Part shown: piece by piece, positions 12,458 to 22,466 of the stretch
Layout: each line of letters begins with the position of its first letter
How positions within the stretch are numbered: the stretch's first letter is position 1
From: Bigelowiella natans CCMP2755
Lineage: Eukaryota; Cercozoa; Chlorarachniophyceae
DNA: 64,000 nucleotides
Reading direction: 5' to 3'
Assembly: GCA_000320545.1 (NCBI GenBank)
Contig: ADNK01001960.1
Span: 1 to 64,000 of the forward strand
The notes under the pieces: model-generated
Database searches by the model: none
What the model saw: the letters and a program-made list of their open reading frames with translations, nothing else
Told to the model about the DNA's origin: nothing
Made by a program: the position numbers and the translations under genes

Positions 12458-13145
12458 CGTCTAGTTCACGTTTTGTCCTAGCATTGTTTGAACGAAGGAG
12501 CACCTCGTAGTCGTCGTGAGTGTGGTGAAAGCGCCGGATCTTCTCCCGTATCTTGCTCACCGGATTCCACCGCACCTTTTCCAACGCATCTGGGTCAACG
12601 TCAAAAAGGATGACACTGCTCGCATCCCGTCGATTGGGAGGAATGGCGCAGTAGCCAGCCAAGCAGGGTGGTTGCCGTTTCAGTTGTTTTTTCGGGAAAA
12701 AGAAGAAAAAATGCGGTTCATTGTGACAACGCCCTCATCGTCGTGCAAAGTGATGAAGGAGATGCTGTTTCGGGTTTTGTGGTGAGGTGCACCACTTGTT
12801 CCACTTCTCGATTCACGAAGAAGAAGGGGTTGCGAACGCAATCAACCCCGACGAACACATCGCCCTGGTCATGCACAACAGTTTGCATCACCTTGCAATG
12901 CATGCACGTGTGTGCACGTGCACACACACATCGTGTGACAATGCAATGTGCACACCTTTCCGTGCATTGAAACACGCGTTGCGGATGAAGGCGAAGAAGA
13001 AACAGAAAAATCACCTTTCAATGCAACCAGTTCCTTGTGCACAGTGTCGAGCTCAGGTTGTTCAATGTTCAGGAAACACGTGGGCGTCTGTCTCTGCGGT
13101 GGTCGAGGCAATGAAGTCTTCATTCGCGTGGGGATGACGGGATGA
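11300..13145 (-). CDS. unidentified multi-exon coding fragments
   Basis: Several minus-strand segments look translated and are separated by short non-coding stretches. From right to left: FLNIEQPELDTVHKELVALK (about 13000-13090), GDVFVGVDCVRNPFFFVNRE (about 12800-12870), SVILFDVDPDALEKVRWNP running into DDYEVLLRSNNARTK (about 12465-12660), SLMAERAICLQKPHVTL running into LDIKLELCLDTSCHS (about 12250-12370) and NEMGMNMSSTIVGVDEDAA (about 12010-12090). A weaker piece lies near 11460-11600. A (GT)n/(CA)n run sits in one presumed intron. No family was recognised. Gene boundaries and exon joins are not resolved, and the segments may belong to one gene or two. Confidence 0.35.
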
Positions 13146-13156
13146 GAAGGGGTTTG

Positions 13157-13848
13157 TCAAAAGTCTGGTTCGTCGTCATCGTCAGACGCTCCTGGAATCA
13201 TTTGTTCTTTTGTGACTGATGGGATGTGCACGCCCACCCATTTGTCACTTTTCGCATGGGTGGCAGAGGTCAGGAGCAAGTCACCTGGTGCCGTTGTTGC
13301 GAAATTGTGTGTCACGTTCCCGGTGAAGTGGCGATCGATGTGACGCAACGTGTCTTTTGTGTCGCCGGCCTGTTGCCCTTTTCTCCCGAATTTGCCCAAG
13401 TCCTTTGCAATTTTTGGAGGTTTGCAAGTTGCTCTGACCTCCACCGTGCTGTGAAGTGGCTCCATCACAAATTGGCACTTGATCAGTGGTGTTTTTTGCC
13501 ACATCAACCACGTCCCCCCGCTTCCTTTCAAGTTGAAAGGCTGGGGACCATTGTTCAACACTTTTTCAAGGTCATCCAAAGAGAACGCGAGTCCATCATC
13601 GCGTTGTTCAATTCCTCCTTTGAGGATTTGAGGGGTTCAATGCTTGGTCTGGATCGTTTGTGAGGGTGCTCGGAAGACTTTGGCTGCTTTCTTTTTTTCA
13701 GATCAACATCCAAACGTGTTGCTTTGTTCCTCACTTGGACGCTCGCAAACTTTCCATTGAACGAGTTGGTGCTGATCCATTTCCAAGGAGTTGGGCAATT
13801 CTCCGGAACCATGGCAATCCCCTTTCGAAGCATTTCTGTGTTTTCCAC
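13157..13848 (-). CDS. unidentified protein with acidic tail, frame break near 13570
   Basis: An upstream frame starting at ATG 13848 (MENTEMLRKGIAMVPENC, then a Lys/Arg-rich stretch KKRKQPKSSEHPHKRSRP resembling a nuclear localisation signal) overlaps a second frame that ends at 13157 with SDDDDEPDF. At 13555-13580 the sense switches frame (MMDSRSL to LDDLEKVLNNG) with no obvious GT-AG intron. This could be a short unrecognised intron, a frameshift in a decaying gene, or two genes. No family was identified. It lies divergently to the transposase ORF. Confidence 0.4.
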
Positions 13849-14031
13849 AGTCCACTTCGTTCTGCGGGGGTTGGTTCAGGTCCAGTTTGTTCAGGTCGGA
13901 GGCTTGGAGTCAAGGTTGGAGAGGTTGGAGAGATGCAAACACCTGAGAGCTGAGCGCGTTTGAGTTTTGCGCACTTGCCTGATCGATTGCGTGGTTGTTG
14001 ACACCACCCACGTGCATTCGGAGGGAAGGTG

Positions 14032-14125
14032 TTTCGCTCAACTTTTCCGCGCCCACTTGTTTCGCTCAACGTTTCCGCGCCGCGCCCACTTCTTTCGCTC
14101 AACGTTTCCGCGCCGCGCCCACTTC
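14032..14125. repeat. three tandem copies of an E2F-like 28/33-bp unit
   Basis: Units at 14032-14059, 14060-14092 and 14093-14125 share TTTCGCTCAAC and TTTCCGCGCC followed by CACTT; the last two are identical. TTTCCGCGCC resembles an E2F site (TTTSSCGC). The array lies between the divergent minus-strand ORF ending its 5' side at 13848 and the transposase start at 14594. Confidence 0.85.
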
Positions 14126-14335
14126 CCACGTTCTGAACCTGCAATCTCAAAACGTCAGTGTTTTGACACTCTGTGCAATTTCAAGGAAAAAAATGACAAC
14201 AACAAAAACAATGAACTGCAACAAAAATGACAATGAAAACACAAGTGACAAACAAAACAAAAAAATGAACAAGAATGACCACTCATTTTTCCCCCAAAAA
14301 AGTGAGTTTCCGAGCGCACAAAAGTGAAAACTTGT

Positions 14336-14547
14336 GAACGCGTTCTTTGTGTTCTTTCCTTCTGCTTTCAACAGCCGTCTTCTTGCTGCATGAACCTTTT
14401 TGTTCAAGTGTTTTGCCGATGTTGTCTGCTGTTGATGCAGTGGAAGGTGACATCGGGCAAACTTGTGGGTGGAAAGCACTTTTGAACGAGAAGACGGGCG
14501 AAAACCTGAAAATCGAACGCGTTCAGAACGCGTCCATGAACGCGTTC
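14336..14547. promoter_or_regulatory. repeated palindrome GAACGCGTTC upstream of transposase
   Basis: Perfect 10-bp palindromes at 14336-14345, 14515-14524 and 14538-14547, plus a near copy at 14526. Each contains ACGCGT, the core of the yeast MCB cell-cycle element. A regulatory role is inferred from position and repetition only. Confidence 0.4.
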
Positions 14548-14593
14548 TGAACGTGTTTTTTTCCGAAATGAACAGGTCATTTTTGATTTTGAA

Positions 14594-16039
14594 ATGAGAC
14601 TTCAATGCAGCATTTCAAGCATTCCTTTTGAAACTTTCAAAAAATCGTTTTTGGCGCCTTTGCACTTTGCTCATTTTTTTGGGTGCTTTCAGTGTGGACA
14701 TCTTCAACGCGTCATTTCGTGTGGCTGGAAAACATTGCAACGGGGCACGGTCGCGCAGCTGTGCGCCCATTGCAACGGAGGTCGGTCACGTGGTTGCCAA
14801 ACACAAGGCCACACCAGAATGGTCTGTGCCGACGACTGCAGAGACACTTCCATGGTGACGTTCAAGCGTCACTTCTTCAGACACAGACACAGTGCATTCA
14901 AGGCAATCACGGGGTTGACAATGGATGAGTTCTTGCACTTGCATTTTTGGCATGCAAAGCCGAACGGGATGGGCATCAAACATTGCGTGTTGACTCAACA
15001 CTTTGCATGGAGATGTCCGACGACTGAAGAAGGAGCTGCTGTGTGGCGACATTGCAGACAAACGTGCGCTGACAAAGCTCTTTCAGGGACAGGTGCACTC
15101 GGCACAGTGGTGAGACACAATGAGACAAAGAAAGAAAACAGGTTCAAAGACAGGATCATTCTCCACGGTCCTGCGTCACGCTGCAGCACGATGACTGACT
15201 GCGCCGATTTTTGTGTGACCAAACCTGCAACCAAAGAGGAGCAAAAAAGGCACTGGACGTTCAAGCGAAGGTCTTTCGCTTGCAGGTGTGGAACAGCAGT
15301 CAGTGTCACGACTGGAGACTTGTGTTGGGTGTCTGAAGGTGATCCAGCTGGATCAAAGGGAGGTTTGACGATCACCCGAAGAGATGGATCATTGGAGGGC
15401 ACAAAACTTTTCGAACGAATGGGAGCGGATGGAGCTCACCTTTGCAAAAAAGACCCAGAAGTGATGTGCCCACACAGAAAAAAGAGGAACCAGTCTCTCA
15501 CCCAAGCCCAACGACAATGGAACACGGAACTCAGCAGACACAGATCAATGGTGGAAAACGTGTTCAGTCGCGTTGAACAATTCAACAGCATGCGGAAGTG
15601 GAGACACAAGAGAGAAATGCACCCAGCTCTTGCTCATTGCGTGTTTGGAGTCGTGCAAATCAAAAACAGATTCAGACCAGTGCGCAACGTGGACAGGAGT
15701 TCAATCGACAACACAACATCGTGGGCCCAAGCAGAAGCCAATGGTGCACCAACAATCCCTGGCAATCAAGCAGCAGCGCGCAGAAACAGGGCCAAGAGAA
15801 AGGCTGCTGCAATGGCCAACGAGGACACAGACAGTGACTCTGATGCACCACCTGCTCCAGCTCCAGCTGCTTTTGACGTCAACATTGCGGACGGCTCAGC
15901 TTTGGAAACGAGAAACAGAGAACACACGAGAGAAGTGTTGAGAGAACACAAAGATGGTGAGAGGAGAGACAGATTGATGAGAAGGAAAATGCGTGCACAG
16001 GGAAGACACGACAGGACTGACCCTGACAATGAACAATGA
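14594..16039 (+). CDS. DDE-superfamily transposase (Harbinger/IS5-like, DDE_4 type), intact 481-residue ORF
   Basis: Predicted cut-and-paste transposase of a DNA transposon. Uninterrupted ORF from ATG 14594 to a stop at 16037. The catalytic core is recognisable: first Asp within STMTDCADFC (about residue 200), then TTGDLCWVSEGDPAGSKGGL (the strand and loop around the usual PGS motif), second Asp in RMGADGAHL (about residue 280), and Glu in LSRHRSMVENVFSRVEQF (about residue 325), followed by the typical VVQIKNRFRPV helix. The N-terminus has a Cys-rich stretch (CFQCGH, CAHCNGG) that could bind zinc. The C-terminal 100 residues are charged and Ala-rich, possibly disordered or nuclear. No terminal inverted repeats or target-site duplication were found by eye. 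The family call is moderately firm; activity is unknown. Confidence 0.72.
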   Translation: MRLQCSISSIPFETFKKSFLAPLHFAHFFGCFQCGHLQRVISCGWKTLQRGTVAQLCAHCNGGRSRGCQTQGHTRMVCADDCRDTSMVTFKRHFFRHRHSAFKAITGLTMDEFLHLHFWHAKPNGMGIKHCVLTQHFAWRCPTTEEGAAVWRHCRQTCADKALSGTGALGTVVRHNETKKENRFKDRIILHGPASRCSTMTDCADFCVTKPATKEEQKRHWTFKRRSFACRCGTAVSVTTGDLCWVSEGDPAGSKGGLTITRRDGSLEGTKLFERMGADGAHLCKKDPEVMCPHRKKRNQSLTQAQRQWNTELSRHRSMVENVFSRVEQFNSMRKWRHKREMHPALAHCVFGVVQIKNRFRPVRNVDRSSIDNTTSWAQAEANGAPTIPGNQAAARRNRAKRKAAAMANEDTDSDSDAPPAPAPAAFDVNIADGSALETRNREHTREVLREHKDGERRDRLMRRKMRAQGRHDRTDPDNEQ

Positions 16040-17179
16040 CGTGCTGAAACACAACAATGCACAATGCAATGAACGGTGGAATGATTCGAAACTTGTCGCT
16101 TGCTTGCTCAGCTTTGCCGTCCCAATTCCACCATCGTGATGACGAGAAATCACGTACAACACTGCAATTGAAGTGTCACCATGTCACCGCACAGCAGGGC
16201 AACGCGCTCGATTTGCAATGAACAAACATTGTGTTCAATCCGACACGTCTGCAACCATGTCGTGCACGTGCGTGAGCCAAACCTGCTAGCTGTGATGCAC
16301 TGCAGTGCACGCAGACGCGCGCGCGCCCGTCTACCCGTCTAGCCGTTGGAAAAGGATTGGCCGTCAGATCGGTGACGGCCGTCACAACTCGTGCTTCAAT
16401 TGACATCCAATGGGCCCAATGCCGACTGACCGATTGCGCACGCACTTTGCCCCCTTCCTGCTCGATCAATTGTGAGCGTTGCGAATGGCACACGCCAGCA
16501 CGCAACGCAAGCGCACAAAACGCAGCAAAGCACTCGATGTCATCAGAGGCGAAAAGAAAGTGGCACCAATGTGAGGCACGTAGAAGCCACTTTGTGTCAA
16601 AACAAAAATGCGAGATGGCTGGCCAGGTGCGCTGTCGTGAGGTGCCAATGCGGTGAAATGAGCACGTGCATGCTTCCCGCGCCCATCAAACCGACATGCA
16701 ATGATCAAAGGTCAACATCAACGACACATTGCGCGCTTTTGGCGCTGGAACGCGTGATTTAACAATGCCCATTGCGCGGCCATTTGCAGCCGGCTTTTCA
16801 CACGCACTCATCTAGCAATCTAGCCATTCGTGCGCTGTGATTTGCATCGTGCAAATCCATCGAGTCCATGCGCTGCAATGCATCTAGACTCGATGCCCTG
16901 TGCCAAGCGTCATGCACATGGATGACCCCTTGCTCACTACTCAATGCCCTACATGCTGTGCTGCGAGCTGTGGAGCTAGGTTGACACATGTGCGTAATGA
17001 CGATGATGATCGATGCTGATCAATGCATGCTGTGATTTTTCAACTTGACAGCTCATGCATGCGTCTAGATGTCTAACACACCATGGGCGATTTCGTTGGT
17101 GGTGGGAAATTATCGGCTTGCCACGTAAATGTGCTCATCATCGAGCCGTGTCTGCTTTGACCAGTAGCTAACAAAATCC
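16040..17179. other. right flank of the TGCATG-rich block, no supported gene
   Basis: No convincing coding frame. There is a short inverted repeat GGTGGAAT/ATTCCACC at about 16075 and 16125. Repeated TCTAGC and GCATGC words occur up to about 17070, where texture returns to that of the neighbouring hydroxylase gene. Confidence 0.5.
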
Positions 17180-19282
17180 TTACTCATTCTTTTTGAGCTT
17201 TTCACTCCTGTAAAGTGACCACCCCTCCGGAGGTACAAAGCCATTGACAGGTATCAGATCCTTAGCACCAACCCACGGCTCAAAGTCGGTTTTCCCTGGA
17301 TACCAGTCCTACGATACAGGAAAAGACAGAAACGATGCAATATCATTATACGAACGTTAGAATCATCGCGTAGCAGCAACAAATCGCTTATTTAAAAAAT
17401 CGAGAGTACAATAGTGCAGTATCTTCCTCAGATTATTCAATGACAACGAAGTTATCAAGTAATAATCATTACCGTCACGTCTTTCATCGTGCAGAATAGG
17501 ATGTCCCAGATGCAGAAGACAAACCCGAAGTTGGTGTGCGGCTTGTAGTGATGAATATCGTGTGGAGCACCCCCACCCCCTGTTGAAAATGGCAGCCACA
17601 CATATGGCGACCACCAAACGTCGTGGCCAGAGTGTTCATCAACCAGAAGCAGCGTCCAGAGACATACGAACACCCAGAAAGTCAGGGGGTGTGGATGCAA
17701 GAACACTACCGGACATGTGACCTGCGTCACAACTGCTGCCTAAGAAAGAAAGAGAGAAGATCGTGCAGAAGCGCAGAATAATGAGCAATCCTCGATAATC
17801 GCAATTATGAGTTCTTTTCGCCATTGGCTTCGCATTTCTCCAAAAATTAAACTCGTGGATATCAACTCGGTGACCAACGACGTCACTACAACAGTAACAA
17901 CTACTACTACTACTGCTACTGCTGCTGCTATATTACCAAGTCCTCTAGCGGATGTACCCAACCCCCAGCCCAGGAGAACACCTTCTTATACTCGTGGTGT
18001 ACGCTGTGGATATGGTCACGAAGAACTGGAAACTGCAAGCCCAAGAGCAAATATTGGAAAAAATTGTTGTCAATGAAATGGAGCAGTAGTGGCTACGATC
18101 TAATTATACTTTCGAAAGTCGCCAAAATAGTAGGGGGAAAGTTCGCGGTAAAATGGTTGCACTCGCCATGCGGGATAAAGGAAAATGCTATCATTAGTGT
18201 GGTCCAATTAAAAATTGATTAAATATAGTGGAAAGAAGAAAAACAGAGAATATAGAAGTGGGATGATCCTTTTGGATCCTTTTCGTACGTGATGCATGGT
18301 TCTGTGTTCAAAGTAGATGTAGTAGTCCCCGACAATTAACATAATCGTAAGATCCCGTGCAAATTCGAACAATGATGGAGCACGCTAAGTTTAAACACAC
18401 AGGAAGAACACGAGTAATCTTCGATGAGCCACTATTTTTCAATCAGCAGACCTAAAAGAAAATCCTGATCTGACTGCGACCAATACCCCCCACTTCTAAA
18501 TAACACGCATCTCCGAACTACCTGTGGTAAATCGACTCTGTAGTCAAACATGATCCATGAAATCCAATTGACGACTATATAGATGATAACTTGCGGCAAG
18601 CCTGCTACAGTCCTTTTCAAATTCACCATGTAAAATAATAAGAAATGACACTGCAACTGCGATAATATATTCGAGCGGGGTGTGGTGGTACATGTCATAG
18701 ACGCTTGGCCACCAGTCTTTCTGTATTTTGGAATCGTGCCCTGCAAAAAAGTGAGGAATTTAACGATGCTGAAAAACTACTGGCCAAATTTTCCTTGAAA
18801 GGAAGGTCTGTACTTGCAAGATCCTTGTACGAGAAGTAAAGGCAAGCTACAACGAATGTTGCACAGGCTAGCACACTGCCGAAAAGAAAGTGGCTAGCAG
18901 GTCCAGGGATCTTTTCTATCACTATGCTCCAGATTTGCTGGAGTACATTATCGGGTCGACTACGTTAAAAATAAAATATCTGTCATGAATGGTCACAGTT
19001 TTGGTAGATTGAAACCTCCTACCGATCTCTGTCTTCATAGTTTATTGGATTGAGAAGGAAGAGGGCAAGTGTGAGAGATCCAACCAACGCAATCTGTAGA
19101 TGATACGATCTTCGTACCCGCCTAATCCACGTGGGGCTAACTACCAGTCCCAGGAAGAAATAATGCGATTCCTCGCCTTTACCATGTTGGCAAGACGACT
19201 CCGAGCCCCTCTGGAACTTATTGTGTGACAGTGTGAAGGCGGTGTGCCTCTTTGGATCACAGGTTGCCTGGTTCTTCGCCAT
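17180..19282 (-). CDS. fatty-acid hydroxylase / sterol desaturase superfamily membrane oxygenase
   Basis: Di-iron, multi-pass ER enzyme family that hydroxylates sterols, sphingoid bases or alkanes. Exons joined in phase run from ATG 19282 (exon to about 19026) through about 18850-18960, 18605-18735, 18530-18600, 18289-18384, 17940-18030 and 17475-17742 to the last exon ending at 17180. All histidine boxes are present: EHRTMHH, HSVHHEYKK, HPLED, EHSGHD and APHDIHHYKPHTNFG. Hydrophobic segments include LQIALVGSLTLALFLL, FLFGSVLACATFVVACLYF and YIIAVAVSFLIIL. The C-terminus KLKKNE fits a KKXX ER-retrieval signal. The start is the first ATG of a long exon. The exact substrate (C4-methylsterol, cholesterol-25 or another lipid) cannot be told. 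Its start faces that of the FG-repeat gene 331 bp away. Confidence 0.9.
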
Positions 19283-19613
19283 AGTCCCTCGTGACTCGGA
19301 TAGAGGGGGTTGTCGGGGAGGTCGGACAATAAAGGGACAATAATCGTGATCCTGTTACCGTGCGACATGGAATATTCCGTGTCGTTTATTTGAGATTCAT
19401 GTCATTAATTAATCTCGATTTTATTTTGCGCAAACGACCACCATTTTTTAAAAGCTACATTCTATTCCTCCCTTGCGTCAGGTTTTTGGTCATGACGCAG
19501 CCTTTAAATTGCATGGATTTGACTTCGAAAGAGAAAGTCGGTTAAAACCTCGATAAGAAAGAGACGGAAACCTGCTCGACGTGAAAGGTTCGGCTCCCAT
19601 TCCTTCTTCAAAG
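19283..19613. promoter_or_regulatory. shared intergenic region of a divergent gene pair
   Basis: 331 bp between the start codons of the hydroxylase (minus) and the zinc-finger/FG protein (plus). It must hold both 5' UTRs and probably a bidirectional promoter. No canonical TATA box is obvious. Confidence 0.5.
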
Positions 19614-21856
19614 ATGCGAAACAGAGGGGGGCGCAAGAACAATAGAAACAAAGGGAAAAAAAAGAAAAAGGACGACTGTAGAAACTGGACAAATGATGGA
19701 AAATGTACGATTTTTGCTTCGCTCTGTTTGTTTGCTGCTCCTCGAATTTAATTTATCATCCAAATGGATCTCGGGACGCTCATAGTTAATTTATGATACG
19801 CCAGGTAAATTTGGGAGTAATTGCAGATTTAGGCACGACCCTAACAAGAGGGGAAGATCGCAGGCACAAGGAGGAGGGTTGGCAAGACCGCAGCAGGGAC
19901 GACCACTGTGTACATTCTTTGCACGTGGACACTGTACGTTCAGTTTCTTGCCTGAAACAGATCCTCAATCTATCTTCTTGCACCGTACATGTGAATAATG
20001 AAAGCCCTCGTCTCATTTATCAATAAAACGTCAGGTAAATATGGGAACAGGTGTAGGAATTCTCACAACAGCGGTAGTAGTGGAGGTGGTTCTATGATGG
20101 ACAATGGGTTCAACAACAATTCCAACGGTTTCGGCAATTCGAACTCCCAATTTTTCGGTAAGTGCATCGTGTTCTTCGATAATCAATGCGCCTTTATCTG
20201 GAGAAGCATCGAAGCGACCAATAACATTTGTTATCAAATTTTGATTTAACAGGAAATATGCAGCAGCCGGGGTCAGGCGGTTGGGGTCAAGACAATTCGA
20301 ACTCCCAATCTTTCGGTAAGTATATCGTATTTTTCAATGGAGAAGCATCGAAGCGACCAATAACATTTGTTATCAAATTTTGATTTAACAGGAAATATGC
20401 AGCAGCCGGGGTCAGGCGGTTGGGGTCAAGACAATTCGAACTCCCAATCTTTCGGTAAGTATATCGTATTTTTCAATGGAGAAGCATCGAAGCGACCAAT
20501 AACATTTGTTATCAAATTTTGATTTAACAGGAAATATGCAGCAGCCGGGGTCAGGCGGTTGGGGTCAAGACAATTCGAACTCCCAATCTTTCGGTAAGTA
20601 TATCGTATTTTTCAATGGAGAAGCATCGAAGCGACCAATAACATTTGTTATCAAATTTTGATTTAACAGGAAATATGCAGCAGCCGGGGTCAGGCGGTTG
20701 GGGTCAAGACAATTCGAACTCCCAATCTTTCGGTAAGTACATCGCATTTTTCAATAATCAATGCGCCTTTATCTGGAGAAGCATCGAAGCGACCAATAAC
20801 ATTTGTTATCAAATTTTGATTTAACAGGAAATATGCAGCAGCCGGGGTCAGGCGGTTGGGGTCAAGACAATTCGAACTCCCAATCTTTCGGTAAGTATAT
20901 CGTATTTTTCAATGGAGAAGCATCGAAGCGACCAATAACATTTGTTATCAAATTTTGATTTAACAGGAAATATGCAGCAGCCGGGGTCAGGCGGTTGGGG
21001 TCAAGACAATTCGAACTCCCAATCTTTCGGTAAGTACATCGCATTTTTCAATAATCAATGCGCCTTTATCTGGAGAAGCATCGAAGCGACCAATAACATT
21101 TGTTATCAAATTTTGATTTAACAGGAAATATGCAGCAGCCGGGGTCAGGCGGTTGGGGTCAAGACAATTCGAACTCCCAATCTTTCGGTAAGTACATCGC
21201 ATTTTTCCAAACAGTTGTAACATTTCATCTAGCAAGCTCAAGTGATTGAGATAGTATGTGTAAGAGTTTCGGGTTATTCAATAGATTACTGCTACACATA
21301 GAAACAGTACTTTTGTATTAGGAGAGATAACATCGGAGCGACCAATTATATGATGAAATTTTGATTTACAGGAAATATGCAGCAGCCGAGTTCGGATTCG
21401 GGTCAAGACAATTTGAGCTCTCAGCCTTCTTACGCTCAGTCTTCTCTCGGTAGTCGTATTCCATCGTATTTTTAAATAAGCAATGCTCTAGTATCTTGAG
21501 CAACTACTAAGCAACCGATGATATAATGAAATTTTGCTGCACGAAATGTGCAGCACCTGGGTTTGGGTCAAGACAATTCGAACTCTCAATATATGGGTAG
21601 CCATGCTGCCTCGTATTTTCCAATTCTCTGTACCAATTAGGGGCAGTGCGCTGCAACTGAAGAAAGATCAAAGCAACTGAAAAAAATTATACGATACACA
21701 GGGCACGATTCTTCGGGTCAGGTTCAACAGGACAGCAAGTGTTCTATGTTTAGGAAGGTGGAAGAGGATGAAAAAATAGCGGAAATTCGAAGGCAGGCAT
21801 TTGCCAGTAAAAATTTCGAATTCGGTGGCGTCCCCATATTTTCCCATTTTCGATAG
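19614..21856 (+). CDS. CCCH zinc-finger / FG-repeat protein, NUP42 (hCG1)-like nucleoporin candidate
   Basis: NUP42-type nucleoporins combine an N-terminal CCCH finger, FG repeats and a C-terminal Gle1-binding element at the cytoplasmic face of the pore for mRNA export. Exons: 19614-19704, 19805-19933, 20035-20157, seven repeat exons (20253-20315, 20392-20454, 20531-20593, 20670-20732, 20828-20890, 20967-21029, 21125-21187), 21372-21449, a degenerate unit near 21542-21596 and 21702-21856. Splicing joins two perfect fingers, C-x8-C-x5-C-x3-H (exons 1/2) and C-x7-C-x5-C-x3-H (exons 2/3); each finger is interrupted by a phase-1 intron at its second Cys. A basic start (KKKKK) precedes them. The tail is Gly/Asn/Gln-rich with an SFG or FFG at every exon end. 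The last exon carries AEIRRQAFASKNFEFGGVP, resembling the Gle1-binding end of NUP42. Alternative: a generic CCCH RNA-binding protein with a prion-like tail. Confidence 0.68.
20158..21187 (+). repeat. tandem exon-intron duplication array
   Basis: Seven copies of a 63-nt exon separated by introns of 76 nt (four) or 95 nt (two). The intron before the array is a slightly diverged 95-nt form. Exons are essentially identical and introns nearly so. The two intron classes differ by a 19-bp insertion (AATCAATGCGCCTTTATCT-type). Confidence 0.97.
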
Positions 21857-22466
21857 TTCTGCGTCATCACAAGTGAATTATGATTCAGATCACATCATGC
21901 AGCTTGCATGTGATGGGTGTCCAGTCACGACAGTGCATTGTTGTTGTGGTTGCTGTTGCACCCTTCGATGAATGCATGCATGTGCCCGTTGTTCAATTTC
22001 AAACAATGAACATGTTCGTGTTGACGAAATTCAACGCTGCGTCTGGATACACGACGCACATGGTAGCATGACTCGTCACTGCGATGTGACAGTGACGTAC
22101 GCCTGTGGGCCATGGCAGGACACCGCACTACTAGACTAGAGCATCGTGCGAGCAACTTCTAGGCCGTCGCCGATAGCGCACATGATGCTGTCAGGTGCAG
22201 ACTCAAAACTCACAAATTGAAGCAAGCGAGTACCGAATGAATGAAATCAACATGCACGTCAAACATTCAAATGACAAGCGTGTGTTAGCTGTGATAGACA
22301 TGTGATGTAACACATGTACTATGTATGATCTCACTGTGCTATCACACTTACATTAGACATGTAATGCAATCTAGCAATGCACATGCTACATGTGATGTTG
22401 CTGTGTCCATTGTGGCTTGTGATGTCCGGAGTTTGGGTGCACACGTCATCTCCCCGCCAGCCATCA
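21857..22466. other. TGCATG-rich spacer between convergent genes
   Basis: Begins directly after the NUP42-like stop codon. Composition resembles the 6-17 kb block. No supported gene. Confidence 0.55.

Noticed and set aside
20253-21187. Regularly spaced identical repeats suggesting a CRISPR array
   Set aside because: Repeat and spacer are both conserved, spacers are introns with GT-AG ends, and exons keep one reading phase; this is an exon array in a eukaryotic gene.
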